NCBI GenBank assembly: GCA_903813345.2 | Contig: CAIIXF020000003.1 | Span: 2,880,109 to 2,944,108 of the forward strand | Direction of reading: 5' to 3' | DNA from: Owenia fusiformis | Lineage: Eukaryota > Annelida > Polychaeta > Sabellida > Oweniidae | Length of the DNA: 64,000 nucleotides | Shown here: positions 36,238 to 49,261 of the stretch, one piece after another | Layout: each line of letters opens with the position of its first letter | Position numbering within the stretch: position 1 is the first letter of the stretch | The notes under the pieces: model-generated | Seen by the model: only the letters and a program-made list of their open reading frames with translations | The model's database searches: none | What the model was told of the DNA's origin: nothing | Position numbers and translations under genes: made by a program

Positions 36238-37673
36238 CCTTGCTCCTTTCTGTCGTATTAAAAAAGCAAAAATAACATATCACGGTGGGGTGCGAACCAC
36301 TCGCCTGGGACTTGGTTATTCACTAGTACCATAGGCGTTCATCTATTCTGGATACAACTGACGAGTTGTATTTACGTGCAGTCAAAAGTGAAGATCATTT
36401 TGAATTGACGCTCGGTATAAATATATAATACTTTTATCCTTTCGTATCGGTTGCACGTTAGCCTCATGGCTAACGTGCCTAGCTTCCATGCTCTAGGTTA
36501 GTCGATCGAGACCCGTTCATGGCGAATTTTTTGATTTGCTTGTTGTAAAGATATAATAAGTAGGGCAAAATCCAGAAAAAGTAGATCAAAAATACTCCAA
36601 TGGAGTATAAAATTGTCACCAGGATTCCGAAATGAGACGAATGTAAACTCGTTAAATCTCGGTAGATGAAGTAGGTCAGAAAATCCGGATTAATCCGAAC
36701 AAGGTTCGGAAATCTTCGTCATAAGAAGTAGATCAAAAATACTCCAATGGAGTATAAAATTGTCACCAGGATTCCGAAATGAGCCGAATGTAAACTCGTT
36801 AAATCTCGGTAGATGAAGTAGGTCAGAAAATCCGGATTAATCCGAACAAGGTTCGGGAATCTTCGTAATAAGAAGTAGATTAAAAATACTCCCAATGGAG
36901 TATAAAATTGTCCCCAATATTCCGAAATACGACGAATCAAATCGGCAAACTTCGGTAAAATAATGAAGTGCATAAAAACCGAAATGATCCGATGAACGTT
37001 CGGATAAAATCGTGAACAGGTGTCAGGGGTTTCCCCTTCATATTTCCCCACATTGTTCTAAAAGCCTTATATGGATTTATCACGTAACATTCAAAGTGAC
37101 GTTCCTATATGGTTCTATGGGTTCGAACACGTGACCAAATATACCAAATAAAAATTTTACCTTGACCACTGGATGGGATTTCATAGAAAATATCCAAGAA
37201 AACCTATCCTCGTGATCCTTAAATCACTTAAATTCGATCATTTTATTTTCACCCCTTGATGGAATTTTATGAAAGAAGTCATGAAAACACATCATCATGT
37301 AAGGGTTTTCACCTAAATTAGCTCGTTTTATCTTGAGCCTTCAATTGAATTTCTTGAAGAAATATTTTATGAAAAAATATCATCATGTTATGATTTGTAT
37401 TTAAATAAGACCGTTTCATCTAAATACTTGGATAATATTTCATAAAAAATGCACTTTAAAATTTTTCAGAATTTGCCTTAATTTATCAATGTAATGAAAG
37501 TATAAGATTAACTCTCAAATAGCGTTCTATTTTAACCTTTTTATTGAAATCAATACAGGACTCGCTCTCTAAATATCCAATAAAAATTCAACCCTTGGAT
37601 GTGATTTCGTTGGAAAAAAAATATGTCAAGTCCAGAATCAAATGATTTGTCCAGAACCTCTTAAGATCCTGTT
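36238..37673 (-). repeat. FB2 right arm
   Basis: Inverse complement of 25741-27195. A degenerate extra piece of arm-like sequence lies just inside it at about 36005-36130. The 110-residue open frame at 36719-37051 is a reading of the subrepeats, not a gene. Confidence 0.82.
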
Positions 37674-37675
37674 AT

Positions 37676-37845
37676 ATATAGGTTATTTACTGAGAGGGAC
37701 TGAATATGGGTTTGATTCCGAGGGACAATATGATATTGACCGAAGGGTAATATGATATTGAACGAGGGAGCGCAGCGACCGAATGTCAATATCATATTTC
37801 CAAAGGTCAATATCATATTGGTTTTAAAACCCCACATTTTTGAAA
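37676..37845. repeat. Hairpin repeat adjoining FB2
   Basis: It begins tataggttatttactgaga and contains 'gggtttgattccgaggg' and 'gagggagcgcagcgaccgaa', the same layout as 18640-18760. Four copies of 'caatatgatattg' or its inverse form nested stems. Confidence 0.6.
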
Positions 37846-38346
37846 TATTTTTGGGAGACTAATTAGGGAAATTAATAAAAAATTCCATTTTTATACAGCG
37901 GCTTATAATATTGTACATATATTGTTCACCAGTGCATCCATAATAGGCAGCTTCATATGCACAAGATCTAAAAGTTAAGTCCTAAAATCAAAACCGTATC
38001 CATGGATATATAATATATAATCCAAGGGTTTACTTAATACATCTGCAGCTTTGTTCAGCATGTAATAGACCGAAGTGGACAATCTTAGAAGTATGGCAAC
38101 CATCATTTGGGCAAACTTAACATTTTAATGTTCAAAAGTAGCGAATAATTTGATTGCCGTTGTTATATAAATGTATATACTTTCCGTCCTATTCAAAAGC
38201 TAGTAATGAACACGTCTGCATAAGGTTCCAATATATAATTGTGTTACCCCTTCCGCGATTCCCATCACTTGCAAAAAGGTAGAAAGGTATGGCACATGTT
38301 TTTTTATACAATCACAAAGAAAATAGTGCCATGCTTTTTTCTACAG

Positions 38347-38488
38347 GGTGGCAAGATGGCTTCCAAGAAACGTACCACTCTCTACCCATTCAAACGACTT
38401 TGATTGTGGTGCTTATATGGTAGAATGGATTTTACACAGGCACAAAGACAAGTTGAATATTCTTAACAAAGAATGCAATTTATCTTAG
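38347..38488 (+). CDS. Possible last exon of a Ulp1/C48-type protease (or TE-derived relic)
   Basis: A pyrimidine-rich acceptor (gcttttttctacag, ending 38346) is followed by a frame open for 46 codons to TAG at 38488. The peptide contains W..RNVPL..HSNDFDCGAYMVEWI, which fits the catalytic-Cys region of Ulp1/SENP cysteine proteases (usually NVPxQxNxxDCGxY/FM). The Gln six residues before the Cys, which forms the oxyanion hole, reads as His (CAT instead of CAA/CAG), so activity is doubtful. The upstream part with the catalytic His and Asp was not found. Ulp1 domains also occur in several DNA transposons, and the surroundings are TE-rich. Confidence 0.42.
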
Positions 38489-38605
38489 ACATTTGCATAT
38501 TCAATGCAATGATACAGGTAAGGCATGTTAAATGGGTCAGGTGTGCCTAGTTCTGTCATTTTCTCGTGTATAATCTTTCTTATCCATGCTAGCTTATTTA
38601 GTTAA

Positions 38606-39509
38606 GGGGAAAGTCTACCCGCGTGTATACAACCTACCGCCGAGCAAAGACCCGAAGATGTCTGAAAATGTAGGGGATACGTTAATAAACTCCTGTTTAT
38701 ATATTGAATTTCTAAATTATATTTTGAGTGGTCTAAAATGTGCAAAGTTAAAAGACCCGTTATGCTCATTCGCTCTCAATTTGAATAAGATAAGATATCA
38801 GTAGAACGGCTACTAAAATGAAAAAGATTGACCAGTAGAGATTAGGAACTTGAAACATATTCATTTTTGTCCATAAATATAAAAAATAATTTCGCGCTAT
38901 TCCTATCCTCCAGTGTTAATAGCCTAATTTCTGTTGTGTCAGTCTGGGTCAAAATGTTACAATAATGTTACAAACGAGGAACCCTTCTAATAAAGGCAAT
39001 TAAATCAAGGTTTGAAAACTCCCAAAAGTAAAGATATTTTCAGATCTTTAAAATGTTACTCATCGATCACATCGGGTCCGATGTCTGATAACATCGGATC
39101 TTTTAGGACAAAGATTATGTGAATATTTGGATGTTCAAAAGTGCTATTTTGACCTCATAGTTTGAAACTTAATATATTATGCATATGACATGCATTTACC
39201 GACCCAGGTATGTCTCATGTATGTCTCGTTATCAATTAAAGCGAATATGAATGAGAAAACAAACCGAAAACCATTATACGTTTTACTTATCTCTTTATTT
39301 GGACATACATTTCAACTTTAATTCTAGGCAAATTCCGCCTACTAGAACATCTTAGTAACGATTCTAACCATCCAAGGGAATTGATAGTGGCCGAATATTA
39401 CCTTTATTGTCCATTTTTCTATGAGATGTAGTTTACCAAACATTGGATTGACGGTATATGCGTGTCTTACTCGGCGGTAGGTTGTATATACGTTGGTAGA
39501 CTTTCCCCC
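38606..39509. mobile_element. TIR element, 904 bp
   Basis: Ends ggggaaagtctaccc and its inverse (ggtagactttccccc) with TIRs of about 45 bp, sharing 'acaacctaccgccgag'. No clear target duplication or transposase is visible. The 72-codon frame at 38586-38804 starts outside the TIR and is not protein-like. Confidence 0.65.
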
Positions 39510-41338
39510 AGTGTAGAACATCTTATTTTCTTAACTGCTAACATCGTAAGTATAAAGGAAATATGTTTACGTCAACTGTTAATCAAGATCAAAGATCAAG
39601 ATCTAGCTTGAATCTTGTGATTTGAAACATTTTGAAATCCAGCTCTGTTGTGAGTACAATTTCTAAAAATTGGTATTTAATTTTTATCAAAACATAGAGT
39701 GGTGAACTCGTGTGAATTACTGAGATATTGCGTATCACGTGACATTCGCTGTCAATGGTGTCTGAAGTTTTCTCCGATTAAGCCGGAAAACGAATATTTG
39801 TATATCTATACTTTGTTAACAGCGTTAAATCTCCCCCTACAGAGAGGGTCCATGTTTTAGGCTAGCCCCAAAAGCCAATCTAAAATTCCTGTCTAATTCC
39901 TTCATTATCGTTACCTTTGAATTACTGATGTGTCCTAAGACGCTCCTTACGACTGATATTAAAGTTTCTTCCGATTTGCGAATTCAACTGACGGCTGGTG
40001 GATTAACATACTATGTTATGGCAAGCTCTTTCAAATATGAATGGTAAAGTGGCGGGTAATATTCTTATCAAAATGAATTGGTCATGAAACAGTAAGTTAA
40101 GCCATCAGCCGAAAACGGAGATATTAAATAATTGCTAAACTTTTTGAACCACGCAGTATCATGGTATAACTGAGAAGCCCATTCGGGAATCGTTTTATAC
40201 GATATTACATACTTGCCCTCTGTATAAACCCCAAATCCAATCCCACCTAGTAATTAACCTCTAACTATTCCATATGTTTTCCAAGAGAAATGATAGAAAA
40301 TGAGGAGAATACTTGCAATCGTATTGACTAAGATATATAAAAATCGTAGTAATTGGAAAAATGTATGGACATGTGTACGGAATGATCACATTGAGCTGGT
40401 TTTATTTTCGCGGAGATTTTGAACTGGCCGTTTTATGTGCAGAATTGTTAAAATAAAGTTTTTTGTTGTTTTTTTAATTGATTTTTATTCCAGGTTTAGC
40501 AGCATTACAATTTAATAAATACAAATATTCAATATAAAAAGGTTCTACATTGATTTTACAATAAATCGCAGGTATTTCTGCCAAGAGCACCACCAATAGA
40601 TAGAGTATTCAGTTGTTGTCACATTTCATGTAGATTATTTGGATATATATACAAGATCCTCCTAGACAAATTCAAGTAATAAAGTTTATAAGTTCGATTT
40701 TTGATATGATTATTGATTTATATTAAAATAATAAGAATGTTAATTAATAATTGGGAGGGGCAGATGAGTAATGCGCATGCGCATCGACGCATTTAAATTG
40801 CAGCGTAACACCAAATAATTGCTTCGTTAGGCTTTGCTTGTATTCGCGAATGTAACTTTCGGCTGTCGGCTACCAGATTAACCTACTTCTTTATGGGAAA
40901 CTCATTAACTTAAATATGAATAGTACCTGCCACTACTCCATCCATATTTAAATTAGTTGGTCATAAAATAGTAGGTTAATCCGGTAACCGATAGGCGTTA
41001 GTTGCATTCGCGAATAAAAGGTTGGATAAAGCCAGTGTGGACACAATTTTTTCTCTAACCTTCGTTACAAAAATGCTTCGTTAGACTCAACCCGGTAGTG
41101 TAGCAGGTAACAGTATAGGCCTAATCTGTAAGTTATTCTGACTTTTCAGCTTATGACGAAAGTAAGGTTAAGATTTGGAGACAGAATCAAGTGAATATTT
41201 TCCATTTTCCAAATGCAAATGTCTCGTTTTCCAATTGGGTTTTGAGAATTGCCCTCTATAACTAATCTTCAGAATCTTCAGTAAATTGAAATAGAAAAAC
41301 AATTCGAGAAGATTATTTGGTATTTATTTCTAAAATAC
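39510..41338. other. Region left of unit B
   Basis: No gene is recognised. It holds the degraded palindromic MITE (39970-40122) and a better copy (40835-41020). Confidence 0.45.
40835..41020. repeat. Palindromic MITE, single copy
   Basis: Inverted ends gcttgtattcgcgaatg and cattcgcgaataaaag flank an inner palindrome containing 'tttaaatatgaa'. Same family as 31004-31426. Confidence 0.7.
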
Positions 41339-43031
41339 AAAATACCTACATTCATATGAAATAGATACATCTGTAAATACATAAATTTTCAAATTCAATA
41401 GAATAAGATAAATATCAAATTCGTAACTATGGACAATCATAAAAGTGGTCGAGTTACACTCCTCTTAAAAATGATAATCACACCACAGGTCTTCTTTGTA
41501 TAATTGTAGTTTTAAACTAAACTTTTCTCCGCATTTTATTAAAAGCCGTCAATATACAAGCCTATTACAGTTGCATTGCATTTAAGACATATTTAGGCCG
41601 GAAACAATATAGCAGTACACCCCCCCCCTTTAAGTTCGGCAAACGGAAACCCCTTCACCTATTAAGATTAAAAAATATTAAAAATATTAAGAAATTAAAA
41701 AAGATTAAAAATCATCTAAAAAAATCCAAACTTTGAAATCAAGCAACAAAATTGAGATCAGAATTTGATTTCCTATCCAATAAGATATTCCGGTCTCCAA
41801 ACTTATTGAGGGGAGTGTTCTTAGATATGTTACTATTATACAAGGCTTCCAATGTCTTGCAAGTGTTGCGGGACAACCTGTACAGATCATAGACGTGTGT
41901 GTATCAAAATATACTAGAATTCGTGTGAATGGTGACACTTATAGGTTTGGTTTATATGATCTATTAGAATTACATCTAAGTATACATTAAGAAATATAAA
42001 TATACGTATATGTAGTGAAAATCCTAAGAAGATTAAAATATTTTGAGTAGTAGCCTATTATATATGTATTTGTGTGTTTTTGGCTACAGTCGTTGTAAAG
42101 TTTTCTATTTTTTAAATGTTATGGCACAATCCTCAGACTATACTTTGTTTTGATATTTTAAAATTGATACAACTTCACCCTTTACTTTTGATGTTTAAAT
42201 CTCTTAATTTGGGTTGTTTGTTGTCTTTCACAATGTATTTTAATCAACCTTTTATATTCGTCAAGAATGTGATGGGATATATGTGATATATAAAATATGT
42301 GTATACTTGGACTTTTCAAATGTTGCTCTTTGTGTTTTGTCATAATGCACAAGGGAAGTCAATAAGTTAAAGGAAACATTTTACAACATATAATTTATAA
42401 ACATTAGTAATCCTGAGCTCGTTAACGTGTATTAATATAATATAGTCAGTAACTCTCTGATGCGTTTTTTCACTATTTGATGATGATTTAGAAATATTCG
42501 CTCTTATTGTTTTGATTTCAAATGTTGCCCTTTGATAAGCAATGTTTTGTAATTGCTTGTATATTTCAAAATTACGCCTATTACATCATAACTAGAGTGT
42601 ATCAATTTACGAAACCTGAGTCCTATTTATATTATTCCTTTCACAGATTCAGGAAGTTTAGCTACAAGCCTCTGTGACCCCCACCCCCCCCCCCCCCTCT
42701 AAATCACTACACAGCTCACACTGTTGTAGTGGGGGTCACAAAAGCTAGTGGCTAATCTAAGATTCACGTGTATCATTACAGTAAAACTCATCTAATGTGA
42801 ACACACTTTGACACGGCAAAAGTCTAGAGGCGCTCTATAATGAATGTCATTGAAAAATGACGCCCGTGAACAAGTGGCGATCCTTTTACTCAGAGTTATT
42901 CCTAAAGGCTAATTAGCATGTGCCACGCCCACTTTTGTCTTTTTGGTGTCTATGAGGAAATATCGTGATATGTGACAATTTATATTAGGTGTTCAAGTTA
43001 GAAGTTTTACTGTATATCGTTAAATATCAGT

Positions 43032-43217
43032 CTAATATGTTTTATCATAGGTGTCCTTATTCTTGTAATTTCCAACATATCCACTTCCGACCAGAATGTT
43101 TTTTCGGCCTGCAATTCCTTTCCCTTTGCCTTCTTCATCAAATCGTTCCTTGTGACTCCCCGTGTAGCCCTTGGTGTCTGTTAGGCGGTCGACATCTCCG
43201 ACCTTCTTAGCGACTTT
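43032..43217 (-). CDS. TPPP/p25-alpha family, C-terminal (last) exon, copy B
   Basis: This is the unit-B copy of the exon at 1698-1883, with the same acceptor, frame, length and TAG stop. The last residue is Tyr instead of His (TAT for CAT at 43035-43037); no other amino-acid change was noticed. The intact frame and splice site suggest it still codes or only recently stopped. As in copy A, no upstream exon is recognisable before the CAP gene at 53386. Confidence 0.8.
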   Translation of the reverse strand, partial: KVAKKVGDVDRLTDTKGYTGSHKERFDEEGKGKGIAGRKNILVGSGYVGNYKNKDTYDKTY

Positions 43218-43457
43218 CTGAAAGCAGTACGTATATGCTTATGAATTTGACACGTTACTACTTTATTTCATTTCAAGATAAACTCTCCTCCAACTGGTAG
43301 TCCACGTATCTACCCAGTATTGAACTTCGGTTTAGAATTGTTTATCAAAACCTATTTATGTTTGACGATGTTAAAAATCATAAAAGTGTGAATTTCCGCG
43401 GCACTATTATTGTTATTTAGTGGATTCAAAAAATGAGAGGCTTTACTTGGGTATATA

Positions 43458-44513
43458 CAAGGGGCGATCCATATATTCTGATAAAAATGCTCTCATTTTG
43501 TGACTTTTTCACATATCCCTCTCATTTTTTCAGAAAATGTAGATTATGTAATGACACATACAATGCTAAAATATTATAGGTATATCTTAAATCAATTTTG
43601 AAATAAGGTTGCCATGGTAACCTGTATTCAAGGTAGGCAGGTCAGTTAATAATTATAATGTATAAAATAGATAAATTTGTTGATTTAATCATTCCTCGGT
43701 CCCTATTTTAAGCAGATCAAACACATCTTCCGGTCATTGTCAACTATTTGTTGAACTGTTCCATACCCCTGTTTCCCTTGTTTGCTAATTTCTACAGTGG
43801 GATAGTTCTCTCTTCATAAGTTGCATCTCAATTTGTCGTTGCTTTATTCTCTGTCCACAAGCTCTTCTTGCAACCAGATTGTGGATGATCTTCAACAGTT
43901 ACCACGTCTTCCTCTTTACAATAACACCTATAGATTCTTTAAGCAGATGTAACACCTTGCCCATACATTTAACAAGTTCATATGTCTCTGACAGTGTCCT
44001 CTTACTTATTCTTGATAGTACATAAAATCTAATGGTACTCCTAATATATCTGTTATTAATGTCACACTCTGCATCAGCCGCAATAACCTAATCTAACATT
44101 TTGATTTTTGGTGTGTCTCATGACATGTAATGTTAACTGGCCAGTTCTGTCATACAATGCTATTTTGAGTTGTTGCGATGTTATAGTGAGCACAAATGAA
44201 CTTTTGTTCAGCAACAAACAACGAGCAACAATACCAAACTTTTTTAGAAAAAATGTTTGATTTCCGCATGCTTTAAAGTAATTAAAATAACAAGTTATTA
44301 TGATATTTTATATGTTTTAATTTGATTGACCTGCCTACCCTTAATACAGGTTACCATAGCAACCCTATTTTAAAATTAATTTAAGATATTGCTATGATAC
44401 TTTAGCATTGTATGTGTAATTATATAATCTACATTTTCTGACAAAATGAGAGGGATATGTGAAAAAATCACAAAATGAGAGCATTTTTATCAGAATATAT
44501 GGATCGTCCCTTG
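43458..44513. mobile_element. TA-flanked long-TIR element, copy 1 (unit B only)
   Basis: 1056 bp, starting CAAGGGGCGATCCATA and ending with its inverse, between TA dinucleotides. TIRs run about 210 bp. Unit A near 2122-2126 is the empty site (tatatacaaaaac). The interior has remnants of open frames but no recognisable transposase. Confidence 0.88.
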
Positions 44514-45125
44514 TACAAAAACTATTCGCCCGAAAACCCCTTTCTGCTACTAATATATATTTTACTTTTACAAGCGGGACTCCTGGATACAACATACATG
44601 ATTTCATTTATTTCAAATAGCTTGAGGATAATTTCTGGAGCCCTGCGTTCAGAGTACGGACCCCCCAGTTAACGCACTTACAGTTGCATTGTGTGTTTTT
44701 GGTCCATTCAACTCTATTTTATCTTTAATCGCTTGGACTTGGACCCTTCAACTTGCTCGGGCGTATAAAATTTATTGCAATATAGAGTTGTTTCATCATA
44801 CAAAGATTCACCATTTCTGCAGATCAACGAACAAAACGATACTTTTGGACGACGAAGATCTTGTTCTATAGTTTCTATATCCAATAGACTGAATTTCCCA
44901 TATCCAGAAATTAGTACAGAAAATCGACTTATCTCCTATTGCCACTATTACTGTGATTAATTACTTATCATCACCAACATCGTTAAAAATGAAAGTTATA
45001 CTTTTTTTAATCATTTTATTTAACCTAGAAGGTAACAGTTAACAAGTACCATTATAACCCTCTATGGTTCTATAATAAATACATTACAATAGCATGTAAA
45101 CTTAAATAAAACGTAAGTAAATATG

Positions 45126-45335
45126 TCAGATGAATCTCTGGTTGTGTTCAATGAACTTCTGTACGTGAGTGAAAATAGTTAAATTATCGTTGAAGGATAT
45201 GGCATCACTGCCATGTATAAGTAATTGGATTTTTGAATGTTTTGCTAAGTTCCCAGTGTTCCCAATATCTCTCACTAGGGTGGCACGTGGGGCAGCGTAA
45301 AGGGGACAGTCAAAGAGAAAATGAGAGTTATACTG
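45126..45335 (-). pseudogene. LINE ORF2 C-terminal relic, copy B
   Basis: Unit-B copy of the relic at 2740-2949, with the same frame, the same HFLFDCPLY motif and the same stop. It is followed by a segment of about 220 bp (about 45475-45693) that has no counterpart in A. That segment contains a minus-strand AATAAA but no recognisable coding. Confidence 0.63.
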
Positions 45336-45693
45336 AAAGTTATACTTTTATTCTACTATTCACTATAAGGGCCAGCAGTTCGCCATATAGCGCGGCATTG
45401 TATATATTACAGCATATGCAGCATCCAAGCTGGAAGGCTATACATGTACATACTGTCACTGTACATCAATTACTTGTGTCCCTGATACTGGATTGATTTA
45501 GAAAAGAATGCCTTACATGAGACTAAATTCTATCCAAGTAACTTTATTCACATTTAGCCAGTTAAAATACGCATAAAAAGGGAAGAAATAGGAAAAAGGA
45601 CTGGGAGAAATTCATAACACACTAAAATAATCTGATCTTATCACTCTGTGTTTTGGGTCTGCATTTGTAAATGCCTGTATTCTACTTATCTCT

Positions 45694-46680
45694 GGTTTCT
45701 CAGGTTACAGTGTGAGGAGCATTGCGATATGAGAGCAACAATCGTTCAAATTTAATGCGAGTAGAACCCGAATCATGACGCGCGGCTCTTAAGGCTTGTT
45801 TTAATGACTGCACGAATCGTTCTGCTTGGCCATTTGGGGATGGTTGTAAAGGGGCACACTGACTTGACTTGTGAATGATTCCGTTGCATTGTAAAAAATC
45901 TTCAAATTCTGCGGAAGTAAATTAAGTACCGTTATCTGAAACACAGATCTGTGGAAGTCCAGTGCGACTAAACAAACTCAGCAATGTGTTTATGGTACGT
46001 TTCAGCTGTTATCGATGGCATATCAAAAACTTCCGGCCATGCATCAACTACTACTACTAGATATGTATGGTTTTCGAACGGACCGGCAAAATCAATATGT
46101 ATACGTTCCCAAGGATATGACGCAGGAATTCATGGATGCAATGGTGATAATGATGGTTTATTTTGGATCACTTAATTGGCATGGTTCGCATGATTTGGCT
46201 ACTATCTCAATTTGATTATCAATGTCTGGCCACCAAACGACCTAGCAACTGCTTTCATCTTAACAATAATTCCAATGTGACCCGTAGGACTATGTATTTC
46301 CTCGAGAATTGCTTTCCAACATTTAGAAGGTATGATTACAGGCGATCCTCATAATAGACATCCCTGTTCAACTGTGAGTTCATGTCTTCTATAAAAGTAT
46401 GGTTTCAGAACACTGTCAGATTCCGGTAATTTCCTTGGCCAACCATTTAAGGTATATTTCAGAGCCTTGGAAAGAACAGGATCCCTTTGTTGTGCCTGTT
46501 TAATTTGCTGACCTGACAATGGTAACATTTCTAAGTGAAAGACATGAGCTATTTATTAATATTTTCAATGTCAGAGGGAGGTCCATAAGGTAGACGTGAT
46601 AAAGCGTCTACGTTCGCGTTTTCTTTGCTTGTGCAAAATTTGATTTCATAGTCAAATCCTCCAAAATAAGCATTGATATA
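45694..46680 (-). pseudogene. Ty3/gypsy pol relic (RNase H end to integrase), copy B
   Basis: Read on the minus strand from 46680: an RNase H tail (FDYEIKFCTSKENANVDALSR), a linker, the integrase zinc-finger region (KSCEPCQL), IDFAGPFENHTYLVVVVDAW, CVSDNGT (followed by a stop) and NGQAERFVQ. The order is that of Ty3/gypsy pol. Frameshifts and stops show it is inactive, and no LTRs were identified. It preserves the uninterrupted integrase, and so the empty site of the foldback element found in copy A. Confidence 0.8.
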
Positions 46681-46984
46681 AATGGTTTCAGACATGTATT
46701 GTAATGTATTGTTTATAGGAGTCTCAGTGGACTCAGTTAAGATGATGTTAACAATAACGTTTATCAGTTCTATGTCATTTTGTTGTTACTTATTTGGCCT
46801 ACAAGTCCTTTTTGGCTCACACAGTGATTATTATTTATCGTGCTCTGGGACTTATATCACATAATTAATTATGACTGGTTTAAGAGAAACGTGTGTTCAA
46901 AAAGTTCGCCATATCGATACCCATTCTTTAAATTAGATTAGATTACTAAAAGATTCTGCAGCTTCAATTGACGATATAAAATCT

Positions 46985-48790
46985 AAATTATAAAATCACT
47001 CAATGAAATTTTAGCAGCTCCACTTGCACACATTTTCAATGTATCAATTTCTACAGGTTTTCCACATGAACCTAAAATCGCTAGAGAATTTCACTAACTA
47101 CAGATCAATTTCTATTTTAAGTGTTTTGCGAAAATGTTGAAAAACTTATGCATGATAAGGTAATGGTATTTTTTAAAAAAAACATGAATTACTCTATTAA
47201 CGGCAATATGGCTTCCGAAAAAAACATTCCACATATATGGCTCTTTTAAATTTTATTGAAAACATAAGAACATGTTTAGCAATCCGAAACAAGCATTGGA
47301 ATATACAAGGGGCAATCCATATATTCTAATAAAAATGCTCTCATTTTGTGATTTTTTTTCACATATCCCTTTCATTTTTTCAGAACATGTAGATTGCGTT
47401 ATTACACATACAATGCTAATATAATTTAGCTATATCTTAAATCAACTTTGAAATAAGGTTGCCATGGCTACCTGTATTTAGGATAGGCAGGTCAGTTAAA
47501 TTATAACGTCTAAAATAGATAAATATGTTAATGTAATCATTCCTCTCCTCGGTACCTATTTTAAACAGGACAAACGCATCTTCCAGTCATTGCCAACTAT
47601 TCATTGATCTGTTCCATACCCCTGTTGCCCTTGTTTGATAATCTATACAGTTGGATAGCTATCTTTTATAAGTAACATCTCAATTGCATAGTGTTATTCT
47701 CTGTCCGCAAGCTCTTCTTGCAACCATATTATGGATGATCTTCAACAGTGACCATGCATTCCGCTTTACAATACTACCTATAGATTCTTTATGCAGATAT
47801 TACACTTTGCCCATGCACTTAACGAGTCCACGTATGTCTCTGACATTGACCTCTTACGTATTCTTGAAAGAAAAGAAAATCTAATGGTATTCCCTAATGT
47901 ATCCGTTAATGTCACACTCTGCATCAGCCACATTAACCTCATCTGACAATTTGATTTTTGGTGTGTCTTATAACATGTAATGTCAATTGGCCCATTCTGT
48001 CCTACAATGCTAGTTGTTTAGCAACAAACAATGAGTAACAATACTTTTAAAGAAAAAATGAATGATTTCCGCATGCTTTAAAATAATTAAAATAACAAGA
48101 TATTATGATATTTATATGTTATAAATTAATTGACCTACCGACCCTTAATACAGGTTCCCATTGCAACCGTATCTCATTGATAATTTAAGATATAGCTATA
48201 ATATTTTAGCATTGTATGTGTTATTATATAATCTACATTCTCTGAAAAAACGAGAGGGATATGTGAAAAAATCACAAAATGAGAGCATTTTTATCATAAT
48301 ATATGGATCGCCCCTTGTATATGTAGTTATTTAACGAAAGTCTTTGGTACCGTGGATCATAATATCCTATTGGATAAACTTGAAGTTTATGAAATATTAG
48401 TAGAACCCCACACTTTCTTGGTCTAAAAGTTATCTTGAAAATAGGAAAATTATAACAGAATACATGATACATGATTTTTAAATTGACCCAAGTACTAAGA
48501 CTGATATGAAATATCAATCATCTGCTTCTAATATTGAATATGGAATTCCACAAGGCTGTTTTGGGCCCCTCTTATTCATTTTTTCATAAATTACATATAT
48601 TTCATCTGATGGATTAAGATTTGTCCTATCTGCAGATAACACAAATATTTTACTGACTGATGATGACATTGGTAATTTAGAAAATGATATAAATGAGGAA
48701 TTGAAGGAGGTTTATAATTGGATAATATCTTATAGATTAACACTCAATGTAGAAAAACAAAATTTATGATTTTTGCCATAAAAAAAGAAT
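46985..48790 (+). pseudogene. LINE reverse-transcriptase relic (plus strand), split by a TIR element
   Basis: The first part, 46985-47305, reads PLAHIFNVSISTG and NYRSISILSV. After the insertion, FGTVDHNILLDKLE, then a degraded IPQG..LGPLLF-like box and SADNTNILLTDDDIGNLEND follow. These are the successive RT motifs of Jockey/CR1-like LINEs. The catalytic ADD reads ADN, and several stops and frameshifts are present, so it is inactive. It is absent from unit A because of the 46405-51565 difference. Confidence 0.78.
47306..48317. mobile_element. TA-flanked long-TIR element, copy 2, inserted in a LINE
   Basis: 1012 bp, same family as 43458-44513 (CAAGGGGCAATCCATA ends, TA flanks). It splits the reverse-transcriptase relic 46985-48790: the LINE frame continues directly on either side of the TA site. 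Confidence 0.86.
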
Positions 48791-49261
48791 CAATAAAATT
48801 GACCTTGAAGTAGAGCCAATAAAAATTGGAGCATTTTTCTTTTTATTCAATTTCCATTATTTGCACTTCAGTCCACAAAAATTCAGATAAATATGATGGT
48901 AAAATGATTGTTTATGAAAATGTTAAAGATATAAATATGTATGTAGGATTTATTTTGGCTTTTCATGGTCATAATCTGTATACTGCATGTGTCATGAACA
49001 ATTTCCAAATGTTCGCTACTTGAGACATTATTGCTAACAAAACAGACTCTCATACCATACAATATATGCTCTTCAAATGGTTTCAACACAATTTCCATCA
49101 AGTAAACATATGTAGTTATCTCTAAGAGAAGCTAGACATGTCTCCCTTGGATAATAAGGCTTGACTGACTTCAGCTTCTTTCAAAACTGGCACAATATGT
49201 CTCCAACCTATCATTTAAGCCAAGCATGACCGTCATATAGTTTAGTTTATATAGTTTATTA

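Larger units (their letters stand above)
25741..37673. mobile_element. Foldback structure FB2 (11.9 kb)
   Basis: Same ends as FB1 (AACAGGATCTTAAGAGG and its inverse), with atat flanks on both sides. Arms are 25741-27195 and 36238-37673. The ~9 kb between them has no transposase and includes ordinary dispersed repeats. It may be one element with captured DNA, or two solo arms in opposite orientation. Confidence 0.7.

Noticed and set aside
36719-37051. 110-codon minus-strand frame and its relative at 26440-26715
   Set aside because: The frame repeats with the ~147 bp subrepeats of the foldback arms; a repeat reading, not a gene.
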